From Sphingomonas sp. (GTDB lineage Bacteria; Pseudomonadota; Alphaproteobacteria; Sphingomonadales; Sphingomonadaceae), in contig NZ_JAGIAM010000001.1 of NCBI RefSeq assembly GCF_017744835.1, positions 124,001 to 188,000 of the forward strand: DNA of 64,000 nucleotides, in the 5' to 3' direction. The position numbers and the translations under genes are program-made. Shown piece after piece: positions 18,616 through 24,495 of this stretch. The notes below the pieces were generated by a model. The model was not told the DNA's origin. It was given only the letters and a program-made list of their open reading frames with translations, and did not search any database. Numbering within the stretch: the first letter of the stretch is position 1; every line of letters starts with the position of its first letter.

Positions 18616-19092
18616 ATGGCGAACCTAGATCGCCCGGAAAATCCCTCTCCCCTTGTGGGAGAGGGAGGGGCCCGCGCTGCGGAGCGGCGTGGGAGGGTGA
18701 GGGGGAATGCCGACGGCCTCACCAAACGCCAGCTGCTTCCTGCGACCACCGTTTTCCGCTCGCGCGAACTGCGCCGGAACGCCGGGCCGGTCGAACGCGT
18801 CCTCAGGGCAGCATTGCGCCAGGCACTTCCGGATGCGAAATTCCGCTGGCAGGTTCCTATGGGGCCCTATCACGCGGACTTCTGCTCGCATTCCGCCCGG
18901 CTGATCGTCGAGGTGGACGACGCCACGCATGCCGAGCGCCAGGCCCATGACGAAATCCGCACGGGTTTCCTGAACGGCGAAGGCTATCGCGTGATTCGCT
19001 TCTGGAACAACGACGTGATGACGAACGTCGAAGGCGTGGTTGCGGAGATCGCGCGCAATCTCCCGGAAGAGATGCGAGGAAACTGCTTGTGA
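18616..19092 (+). CDS. DUF559-type (Vsr-like fold) endonuclease-like protein
   Basis: A 158-aa protein whose C-terminal 100 residues match the DUF559 family, which shares the fold of very-short-patch-repair endonucleases. Motifs include RQALPDAKFRWQVPMGPYHA, DFCSHSARLIVEVDD (the D...E-x-D residues resemble the nuclease metal site) and GYRVIRFWNNDVMTNVEGV. The first 30 residues are encoded by a palindromic repeat and read as SPLVGEGGARAAERRGRVRG. A near-identical inverted copy of that repeat follows the stop codon. The start is taken as the ATG just after the nrdA stop, but a later start after the repeat is possible. The real role is unknown. Confidence 0.72.
   Translation: MANLDRPENPSPLVGEGGARAAERRGRVRGNADGLTKRQLLPATTVFRSRELRRNAGPVERVLRAALRQALPDAKFRWQVPMGPYHADFCSHSARLIVEVDDATHAERQAHDEIRTGFLNGEGYRVIRFWNNDVMTNVEGVVAEIARNLPEEMRGNCL
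18642..18705 (+). repeat. Palindrome-bearing repeat, left copy flanking the DUF559 gene
   Basis: A 64-base element beginning TCCCTCTCCCCTTGTGGGAG. Its first part is a 9-base perfect palindrome (CCCTCTCCC / GGGAGAGGG) with a 5-base loop. The rest, with GGGGCCCGCGC and GTGGGAGGGTGAGGGGG, recurs in inverted orientation at 19101-19162 with about 85-90 percent identity by eye. It lies within the 5' end of the DUF559 reading frame. Confidence 0.85.
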
Positions 19093-19100
19093 TCGGGCAG

Positions 19101-19195
19101 CCCCCTCACCCTTCCCACGCCTTCGGCGCGGGCCCCTTCCCTCTCCCACAAGGGGAGAGGGAGGTTGTGCGCTCCCCTCTCCCAATGGGAGAGGG
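19101..19195 (-). repeat. Inverted right copy of the repeat plus an extra palindrome
   Basis: 19101-19162 is the reverse complement of the left element, including the 9-base palindrome at 19139-19161 and the GTGAGGGGG end. A further perfect palindrome, CCCTCTCCC-AAT-GGGAGAGGG (19175-19195), follows 13 bases later and stands just beyond the stop of the converging DUF2171 gene, where it could act as a terminator-like hairpin. Confidence 0.85.
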
Positions 19196-19202
19196 AATTA
19201 GC

Positions 19203-19475
19203 TCACAGCGGCGCGCCGCTTTCCTCTTCCTCGAAGGTGATCGCGACGTCGGCGTTGGCGCTGAGGCGGACCTGGTCGCCTTCCACCGCGGCGACGAGCC
19301 CGGCCGGGATGTAATGGTGATGGTCGCCATGCCCCTCGGCGCCTTCGATCTGCGCACCCGAATCCTTCTTCGTCAGCTTGATCCGGTCGCCCTCGACGTG
19401 ATCGACGGTGCCGATGTGCACGCCGTCGGCGCCGATGATTTCCATATGCTCGCGGATTGCACTCGTGTCGGCCAT
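19203..19475 (-). CDS. DUF2171 small protein
   Basis: A 90-aa protein with a beta-rich PRC-barrel-like look: IREHMEIIGADGVHIGTVDHVEGDRIKLTKKDSG, then the His-rich GHGDHHHYIPAGLVAAVEGD and an acidic C-terminus. Proteins of this family bear a conserved dG-x-hIGTVDxV-x-GD motif and are common in alphaproteobacteria; their role is unknown, perhaps stress-related. The HGDHHHY cluster could bind a metal. The ATG at 19475, preceded by AGGAGAG, is preferred over the upstream Met. It converges on the DUF559 gene. Confidence 0.8.
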   Translation of the reverse strand: MADTSAIREHMEIIGADGVHIGTVDHVEGDRIKLTKKDSGAQIEGAEGHGDHHHYIPAGLVAAVEGDQVRLSANADVAITFEEEESGAPL

Positions 19476-19546
19476 GCTCGCTCTCCTGCTTGGGGGTCGT
19501 GGGGACAACGCGCGCGCGAGCGAAACGATGCAGACGGGAGGATGGT

Positions 19547-19885
19547 ATGAAGCTGCTCCGCACCGCGCTTGCGATCACTGCCCTGGCGCTGCTCGCCGGC
19601 TGCGCCAAACAGGCCGCCACCGCCGTGGTGCCCGCCGCGCCCGGCTTCCTGTTCGGCCTATGGCACGGCTTCATCTTCCCCGTCGCCTGGGTGCTGTCGC
19701 TCTTCGTGCCCGACATCGCGATCTACGCCGTGCCCAACAACGGCGGCTGGTACGACTTCGGCTATTTCCTGGGCATCGTGGTGTTCGGCGTCGGCGCGAA
19801 CCGCGGATCGCGGACCGTCTATCGCACGCGCACCATCTATCGCGACGGTCCCCGCGCGCGGACGACGGTGATCGACCACGAATGA
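19547..19885 (+). CDS. Small lipoprotein/membrane protein
   Basis: A 112-aa protein with a lipoprotein signal peptide (TALAITALALLAGC, Cys near residue 19), two further hydrophobic stretches (LFGLWHGFIFPVAWVLSLF and YFLGIVVFGVGA), then a basic Arg/Thr-rich tail. The ribosome site GGGAGGA stands 7 bases before the ATG. Its stop overlaps the next gene by 4 bases. No function is known. Proteins with this GLWHG-FIFP core are found as small membrane proteins in many proteobacteria. Confidence 0.7.
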   Translation: MKLLRTALAITALALLAGCAKQAATAVVPAAPGFLFGLWHGFIFPVAWVLSLFVPDIAIYAVPNNGGWYDFGYFLGIVVFGVGANRGSRTVYRTRTIYRDGPRARTTVIDHE

Positions 19886-20100
19886 CGCGGCAGTTCGCCT
19901 TGATGGCCGGCGTGGCCGGAGCCTCGGGCCTGATCGGCCTGACGACGCTGGTGCGCCCCGCCGTGGCGCGCCGCGCGCTCGGCCTGCCCGAGGTGGAGGC
20001 GACGACCTATGCGCTGCGCATCGCCGGCATGATGCTCACCGCGCTCGGCCTATTCCTTGGCGGTTTCGCGGCCGTCGCTACGATTGTGGGGGCGGCATGA
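19882..20100 (+). CDS. Small two-helix membrane protein
   Basis: A 72-aa protein composed of two membrane helices (about residues 5-24 and 48-70) separated by a short basic loop with VRPAVARRALGLPEVE. It overlaps both neighbours by 4 bases, so it is probably translated from one mRNA with the upstream lipoprotein and the following membrane protein, leading into nrdB. Function unknown. Confidence 0.6.
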   Translation: MTRQFALMAGVAGASGLIGLTTLVRPAVARRALGLPEVEATTYALRIAGMMLTALGLFLGGFAAVATIVGAA

Positions 20101-20327
20101 GCTACATTGCCCTCATTGCCTATGCAGGGGTAGCGCTGCTCGCCACGCAAGGCGCTTTCCTGCTGCTCGCTCCCAGGCGCGCGGCCCAATATACTCTCTG
20201 GAAGCACAGCCTGATCGGCGCACCGCCCGCAGAACCTGGCCCCGGCACTTTCCTCCTCTACCGCATCGCTGGCGTCGCGATGTTCGGCGGCGCTGCCTTC
20301 CTACTCACAACATTCGTCTCGGAGTAA
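20097..20327 (+). CDS. Small two-helix membrane protein
   Basis: A 76-aa protein with a hydrophobic helix at residues 3-24 (ALIAYAGVALLATQGAFLLL), a loop with YTLWKHSLIGAPPAEP, and a second helix near the C-terminus (YRIAGVAMFGGAAFLLTTF). Its layout is like the preceding gene, with weak similarity in the RIAGxxM segment, so the two may be distant duplicates. It ends 4 bases before nrdB and may be co-transcribed with it. Confidence 0.6.
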   Translation: MSYIALIAYAGVALLATQGAFLLLAPRRAAQYTLWKHSLIGAPPAEPGPGTFLLYRIAGVAMFGGAAFLLTTFVSE

Positions 20328-20331
20328 CCCC

Positions 20332-21387
20332 ATGCCTCTTCTCGAAGCCCGCAAGACCTACAAGCCCTTCGAATATCCCTGGGCCTTCGAATTCTGGAAG
20401 CGCCAGCAGCAGGTGCACTGGCTGCCGGAGGAAGTGCCGCTTGGAGAGGATTGCCGCGACTGGGCGCAGAAGCTCACCGATCACGAGCGCAACCTGCTCA
20501 CCCAGATCTTCCGCTTCTTCACCCAGGCCGATGTCGAGGTGCAGGACTGCTACCACGAGAAATACGGCCGCGTGTTCAAGCCGACCGAGATCAAGATGAT
20601 GCTCGCCGCCTTCTCCAACATGGAGACGGTGCACATCGCGGCATACAGCCATCTGCTCGACACGATCGGCATGCCCGAGACCGAGTATGGCATGTTCCTC
20701 GAATATGCCGAGATGAAGGACAAGCACGACTATCTGCAGAAGTTCGGCGTCGATACCGACGAGGACATCGCCAAGACGCTGGCGATGTTCGGCGGCTTCA
20801 CCGAAGGGCTGCAGCTCTTCGCCAGCTTCGCGATGCTGATGAACTTCCCGCGCTTCAACAAGATGAAGGGCATGGGGCAGATCGTCAGCTGGTCGGTGCG
20901 TGACGAGAGCCTCCACTGCGAGGGCATCACCCGGCTGTTCCACGCCTTCGTCAAGGAGCGCCAGTGCCTCACCAAGGCGGTGCGCGACGACATCATGGAC
21001 GTGTGCCAGACCACCGTGCGGCTCGAGGACGCCTTCATCGACCTGGCGTTCGAGCAGGGCCCGGTGCCCGGCATGACGCCCAAGGAGATCAAGAAGTACA
21101 TCCGCTACATCGCCGACTGGCGGCTGGGGCAGCTGGGCTTCAAGCCGATCTACATGATCGACGAGCACCCCCTCCCCTGGCTCGCCCCGCTGCTCAACGG
21201 CGTCGAGCACGCCAACTTCTTCGAGACCCGCGCGACGGAGTATTCGAAGGCGGCGACCCGCGGAAATTGGAATGAAGTGTGGGATTCGTTCGACAAGCGC
21301 CAGAAGGCGAAGGTCGGCCCCGTGGCGAACGAGGACGGCACCGGCGAGGGGGATATGTTCTCCAAGGCTGGGATCGCGGCGGAGTAA
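20332..21387 (+). CDS. nrdB: Class I ribonucleoside-diphosphate reductase, small (beta) subunit
   Basis: Carries the metal cofactor and radical for NrdA. The 351-aa protein has the ferritin-like fold with metal ligands in ADVEVQD, NMETVHIAAYS (Glu and His) and the second-half SVRDESLHCEG. The radical Tyr is expected in the HIAAYSHLLD segment. There is no ATP-cone at its N-terminus, which opens directly with KTYKPFEYPWAFEFWKRQQQVHWLPEEV. The C-terminus is Gly/Asp-rich and flexible, as needed for docking to NrdA. It is separated from nrdA by a repeat-flanked nuclease gene and small envelope genes. Confidence 0.95.
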   Translation: MPLLEARKTYKPFEYPWAFEFWKRQQQVHWLPEEVPLGEDCRDWAQKLTDHERNLLTQIFRFFTQADVEVQDCYHEKYGRVFKPTEIKMMLAAFSNMETVHIAAYSHLLDTIGMPETEYGMFLEYAEMKDKHDYLQKFGVDTDEDIAKTLAMFGGFTEGLQLFASFAMLMNFPRFNKMKGMGQIVSWSVRDESLHCEGITRLFHAFVKERQCLTKAVRDDIMDVCQTTVRLEDAFIDLAFEQGPVPGMTPKEIKKYIRYIADWRLGQLGFKPIYMIDEHPLPWLAPLLNGVEHANFFETRATEYSKAATRGNWNEVWDSFDKRQKAKVGPVANEDGTGEGDMFSKAGIAAE

Positions 21388-21465
21388 GGCGGGTCGCGCA
21401 GGGGATCGGCATGTGCTGATCCCCGCGCTCCATCTTCACCTTCCGGAAACTTCCCTCGCGCATCC

Positions 21466-21507
21466 TTCCCCACGCGGCGCGGGGGAGTGCCGTGCAATGG
21501 GGGAAGG
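21466..21507. repeat. Inverted repeat downstream of nrdB
   Basis: CCTTCCCC at the left pairs with GGGGGAAGG at the right about 25 bases away, with a nested GGGGGAGT part. It may mark the end of the nrdB transcript or be a degenerate member of the same class of GC-rich intergenic palindromes. The right arm also supplies the ribosome site of the next gene. Confidence 0.5.
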
Positions 21508-21510
21508 CCC

Positions 21511-22362
21511 ATGTTTGCTATGAGCTTCGCGGTGGTGGCGCTTTCGGCATGCGCGCTGCTGTTGATCTTCGGGCGCCAATCGAACCTGTTCGCGCGCTTT
21601 GCCCGCACCGGCGCCGCCGCCGAGCCCGCGTCGGGCCGCACGCGGCGCGCGGGCGACGGGCTGGTCTATCATCCGCCGATCGACGCCGATCCGGTGCCGG
21701 TGCTCGCGCCCGCGCCGATGCCCGTGCCGCTGGGCCTCTCGCCCGCGCATGCGCCCGAGATCGAGGATGACGATGCGTGGGCCGAAGAAGGCGAGCCAGC
21801 CGCACCCCTGCCCGTCTCCCCTCTCGCCGCGGGCCATGCCGACGACGAGGAAGAGGAATATGACGAGCCCGAGTCCGACGTGGGTTTCGCCAGCCTGGGG
21901 CCCGAACTCGCCGCCCACGCGCCGGTGCGCGCCGACCCGCTCGCGTTCGCCGACGACGAGCCGGAGGAAGAGCCGGAACCCGAGATCGAATCCGCGGCAA
22001 CGCCGCTCGTGACGTCCTTGCCCGAGCTCCCCGCCGGGCTCGAGCCCGAGCCCGTCAACGACTGGCCCGAGACCGCTACGCAACGCCTGCACGAACTCGA
22101 CGCACTGATCGGAGCGGGCGGCTTCGCGGCCTATTTCGCCGAGATCAGCTCGCCGCATCACTGGGACGAAATGATCGAGGCGCTGCGTAGCGTCGGCGCG
22201 GGGGAGGCCGCCGAAGTCGCGATTGATGCCGGCGAAGTGCAATGGCCCTATCACGAGCAGGGCGGCACCGCCCCGGCCGAGGCCTTCGCCGACGCCGACG
22301 CGCGCTGGGCCGCGCTGGGAGTCGACCTCCCGGCGCTACTCGCGGCGTGGCGAGGCGCCTGA
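21511..22362 (+). CDS. Membrane-anchored protein with acidic Pro-rich linker, unknown function
   Basis: A 283-aa protein with one N-terminal membrane helix (residues 3-23, SFAVVALSACALLLIFG), a long low-complexity linker rich in Ala, Pro, Glu and Asp (about 40-185, including DDEEEEYDEPESD), and a small folded C-terminal domain. This domain has RLHELDALIGAGGFAAYFAEI and WDEMIEALRSVGAGEAAEVA. The architecture recalls single-pass anchors such as ZipA, but no sequence similarity is evident. The ATG at 21511 is chosen because the membrane helix follows it and GGGGGAAGG precedes it. Confidence 0.65.
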   Translation: MFAMSFAVVALSACALLLIFGRQSNLFARFARTGAAAEPASGRTRRAGDGLVYHPPIDADPVPVLAPAPMPVPLGLSPAHAPEIEDDDAWAEEGEPAAPLPVSPLAAGHADDEEEEYDEPESDVGFASLGPELAAHAPVRADPLAFADDEPEEEPEPEIESAATPLVTSLPELPAGLEPEPVNDWPETATQRLHELDALIGAGGFAAYFAEISSPHHWDEMIEALRSVGAGEAAEVAIDAGEVQWPYHEQGGTAPAEAFADADARWAALGVDLPALLAAWRGA

Positions 22363-22366
22363 CGCG

Positions 22367-22645
22367 CTACCTGGCCTGGCGGCGCTCGCGCACCAGCACG
22401 GGCTTGTCGCAGCCGTTCTCGAGCCGCAGCACGGTGTAATAGGCCTCCGCCGCCGGCTCCTCCGCGAGCCTGCGCGGCTTCACGACTTTGGCGTCGGGCG
22501 ACGCCTTCTCGGCGCCTGCGTTATGGCACACCCTGCCCGAGAGCGAGAGCACGGGAGCCGCGGGCTGGACGCGCGGCTTGGGATCGGGCGCGCCGGCATT
22601 GGCAGCGGCGGGCAGCAGGGCGAGCGCAAGCACGAACATCCGCAC
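22367..22645 (-). CDS. Small secreted protein, unknown function
   Basis: A 92-aa protein with a signal peptide (RMFVLALALLPAAANAG). The mature part is about 75 residues, with two cysteines (VCHNAG and NGCDKP) that could form a disulfide, and ends in the basic VLVRERRQAR. The start is set at the GTG at 22645 because AAGGAG lies 8 bases upstream; the ATG at 22639 is too far from it. It converges on the preceding membrane-anchor gene with 4 bases between stops. Confidence 0.6.
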   Translation of the reverse strand: MRMFVLALALLPAAANAGAPDPKPRVQPAAPVLSLSGRVCHNAGAEKASPDAKVVKPRRLAEEPAAEAYYTVLRLENGCDKPVLVRERRQAR

Positions 22646-22692
22646 GGGCAGTCTCCTTTTCGCGCCCGCCGTCATAGCAGATTCGGCGCGGT

Positions 22693-23301
22693 TCAGCGAG
22701 CCTGGCGCAGCGCAAGCGCCCGCGCGAACACCGCCTCGAACATCGCCGGGGTGAGCCGCCCGGTGTTCTGATTGTAGCGCGAACAGTGATAGCTATCGAT
22801 CAGCATGCGCCCGTCGGGCATGCGATGCTCGGCGAGATGCGCGAAGCGCGCCTTGGGGAGCTTGCCGCCCATCGCCTTAACCGCCGACTGGTGCGCGATC
22901 TGGCCCAGCGCCACCACCACCGGCGCGCGGAGCTGGCCCGCGAGATAGGGCCGGCAGGCGTGGACCTCGGCCGGGTCGGGCTTGTTGCCCGGCGGCAGGC
23001 AGCGCACCGCGTTGAGGATCACCACGCCGTGCGGCTCACCTGCCTCGGACAGGCCCAGCTTCTCCAGCGTGGCGAAGAGCAGGTCGCCCGAGGCGTCGCC
23101 GGTGAAGGCGCGGCCGGTGCGATTGGCGCCGAGCCTGCCCGGCGCGAGCCCGACGATCGCGAGCCAGGCATCGGCAGGGCCGAGCGCGGGCACCGGCGCA
23201 TTCCACCAATCGGGCTGCTCGGCGCGCAGCGTGGTGCGCAGCGCCGCCAGTCGCGGGCAATGCGGGCAGTCGCGGTCGGGTTCGAGGCTTGGCGCGGGCA
23301 T
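22693..23301 (-). CDS. Uracil-DNA glycosylase, family 5 (UDGb) type
   Basis: Removes uracil, and in this family also hypoxanthine, from DNA. The 202-aa protein has a CPHCPRL pair near the N-terminus, which with later cysteines can bind an iron-sulfur cluster. It also has the UDGb motif A, GLAPGRLGANRTGRAFTGD, in which the usual catalytic Asp/Asn of other families is absent. Further motifs are LNAVRCLPPGNKP and SYHCSRYNQNTG. These distinguish it from family 4. The ATG at 23301 is used, as the frame upstream overlaps the divergent folK start. Family placement is from motif recall. Confidence 0.85.
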   Translation of the reverse strand: MPAPSLEPDRDCPHCPRLAALRTTLRAEQPDWWNAPVPALGPADAWLAIVGLAPGRLGANRTGRAFTGDASGDLLFATLEKLGLSEAGEPHGVVILNAVRCLPPGNKPDPAEVHACRPYLAGQLRAPVVVALGQIAHQSAVKAMGGKLPKARFAHLAEHRMPDGRMLIDSYHCSRYNQNTGRLTPAMFEAVFARALALRQAR

Positions 23302-23324
23302 TGCGGCGCGATAGGCGCAGCGGC

Positions 23325-23834
23325 GTGGCAAGGACAAGCTATGCGATCGGGCTCGGCTCGAACCGGCCGGGGCGGCACGGGGGCCCGCGCGCCGAAGTGG
23401 CCGCCGCGCTCGCCGAGCTCGGCCGCGCGCCGGCGCGGCTCATCGGGGTCTCGCCGCTGATCGCCACCGCGCCGCTCGGCCCGTCCAAACGCCGATTCGT
23501 CAATGCCGCCGCGATTCTTGAGACTGACGAGGACCCCGCCAGGCTGCTCCGCCGCCTCAAGGCGATCGAGCAAAGCTTCGGCCGGCGGCGCGGGCAGAGC
23601 TGGGCGGCGCGGGTAATCGACCTCGACCTGCTGCTATGGTCCGAAGGCGCCTGGGCCAGCCCGGGGCTGACCGTTCCGCACCAGCTGTTCCGCGCGCGGC
23701 GCTTCGTGCTCGACCCGCTGGTGCGCGTGGCGCCGCACTGGCGCGATCCGGTGAGCGGGCTGACCGTCCGCCAGCTCCGCGCCCGGTTGACCCGCCCGAC
23801 GCCCGCGCCTAGGGGCGGGCGCGTGGGTCCGTAG
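23325..23834 (+). CDS. folK: 2-amino-4-hydroxy-6-hydroxymethyldihydropteridine pyrophosphokinase
   Basis: Transfers pyrophosphate from ATP to the pterin in folate synthesis. The 169-aa protein has the HPPK motifs YAIGLGSNRPG, PSKRRFVNAAAI, ARVIDLDLLLW (catalytic Asp pair) and PHQLFRARRFVLDPL. The start is taken as the GTG at 23325 because the conserved first strand begins right after. The last three codons, GGT CCG TAG, are also the first bases of the tRNA-Lys gene, so the coding end overlaps the tRNA by 10 bases. Confidence 0.9.
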   Translation: MARTSYAIGLGSNRPGRHGGPRAEVAAALAELGRAPARLIGVSPLIATAPLGPSKRRFVNAAAILETDEDPARLLRRLKAIEQSFGRRRGQSWAARVIDLDLLLWSEGAWASPGLTVPHQLFRARRFVLDPLVRVAPHWRDPVSGLTVRQLRARLTRPTPAPRGGRVGP

Positions 23835-23900
23835 CTCAGTCGGTAGAGCAAGCGACTTTTAATCGAGAGGTCCCGGGTTCGAATCCCGGCGGACCCACCA
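23825..23900 (+). tRNA. tRNA-Lys (anticodon TTT)
   Basis: Acceptor arms GGGTCCG and CGGACCC pair perfectly; D arm GCTC/GAGC, T arm CCGGG/CCCGG with loop TTCGAAT, discriminator A and encoded CCA fit a standard 76-base tRNA. The anticodon loop is CTTTTAA, giving TTT. The outer two anticodon-stem pairs are A-G and G-A by this layout, an unusual purine pairing, while the inner three are normal. The 5' end overlaps the folK stop codon. Confidence 0.95.
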
Positions 23901-24495
23901 CCACCTCTGCGATTCCTGTGGCGCCAGCTAGTCTGGGCCAATTCCAGTTAGATTTGGGCCGGTCAGGGTCGAAGCGGCCTCTCCAACAGAATGCCCGATC
24001 CCCCAATGGGTGAACTGGCTGAGCCACGCCGTGAGTTCATCCAGGAGAATGCGCCGAGCGCGGCGTGCTGGATGTCTGTGGTTGTTCTGGTAGACGTCGC
24101 AGATAAACGGTCTCCGGCCCCTAGTAGACAGCGTCTGGTCAGAAATAGGCTGCAATCGGCACAGATTGCCGATCTCGGTGCTCGCGCAAGGAACTCCGCC
24201 CAGAACGGCGAAGGGGAAGCTCACCCTATCGACCGACCTCGACTCGAGCAGTTCACTTCAAGGCGTCGAGCAGGCCATCGGGCGCTTCTGCGGTTCCTGG
24301 CAGACGAAGTGGCGGTCAGCTGTCACCGCCAGCTGAGCACTGGGTGATCCGAACGCCAAACCCCAAATTCACGGCCGGTTTCGGCAAACCTCTTGGTCGA
24401 TCTTAATCACCAAAATTGGGACGTAGAGCGGCCCTTCCCCTTTAGCGATACGCGCGGTCCGGACCCGCGGGAGGGGTCCTGCGGAGGTTTCGCCT
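23901..24495. other. Gene-poor segment after the tRNA gene
   Basis: About 595 bases with no convincing gene on either strand; the longest frames (for example 23928-24224 minus and 23991-24347 plus) have no recognisable domain, ribosome site or codon pattern. Base composition is visibly less GC-rich than the flanks. The right end (about 24430-24495) is GC-rich with a stem around TTCGCCTTCAGGCGGGA that also encodes the last residues of the phospholipase. tRNA 3' ends are common integration sites, but no integrase and no repeated tRNA end is visible. Confidence 0.5.

Noticed and set aside
23901..24495. Integrase or attachment site next to tRNA-Lys
   Set aside because: No integrase-like frame and no repeated copy of the tRNA 3' end could be found in the window.
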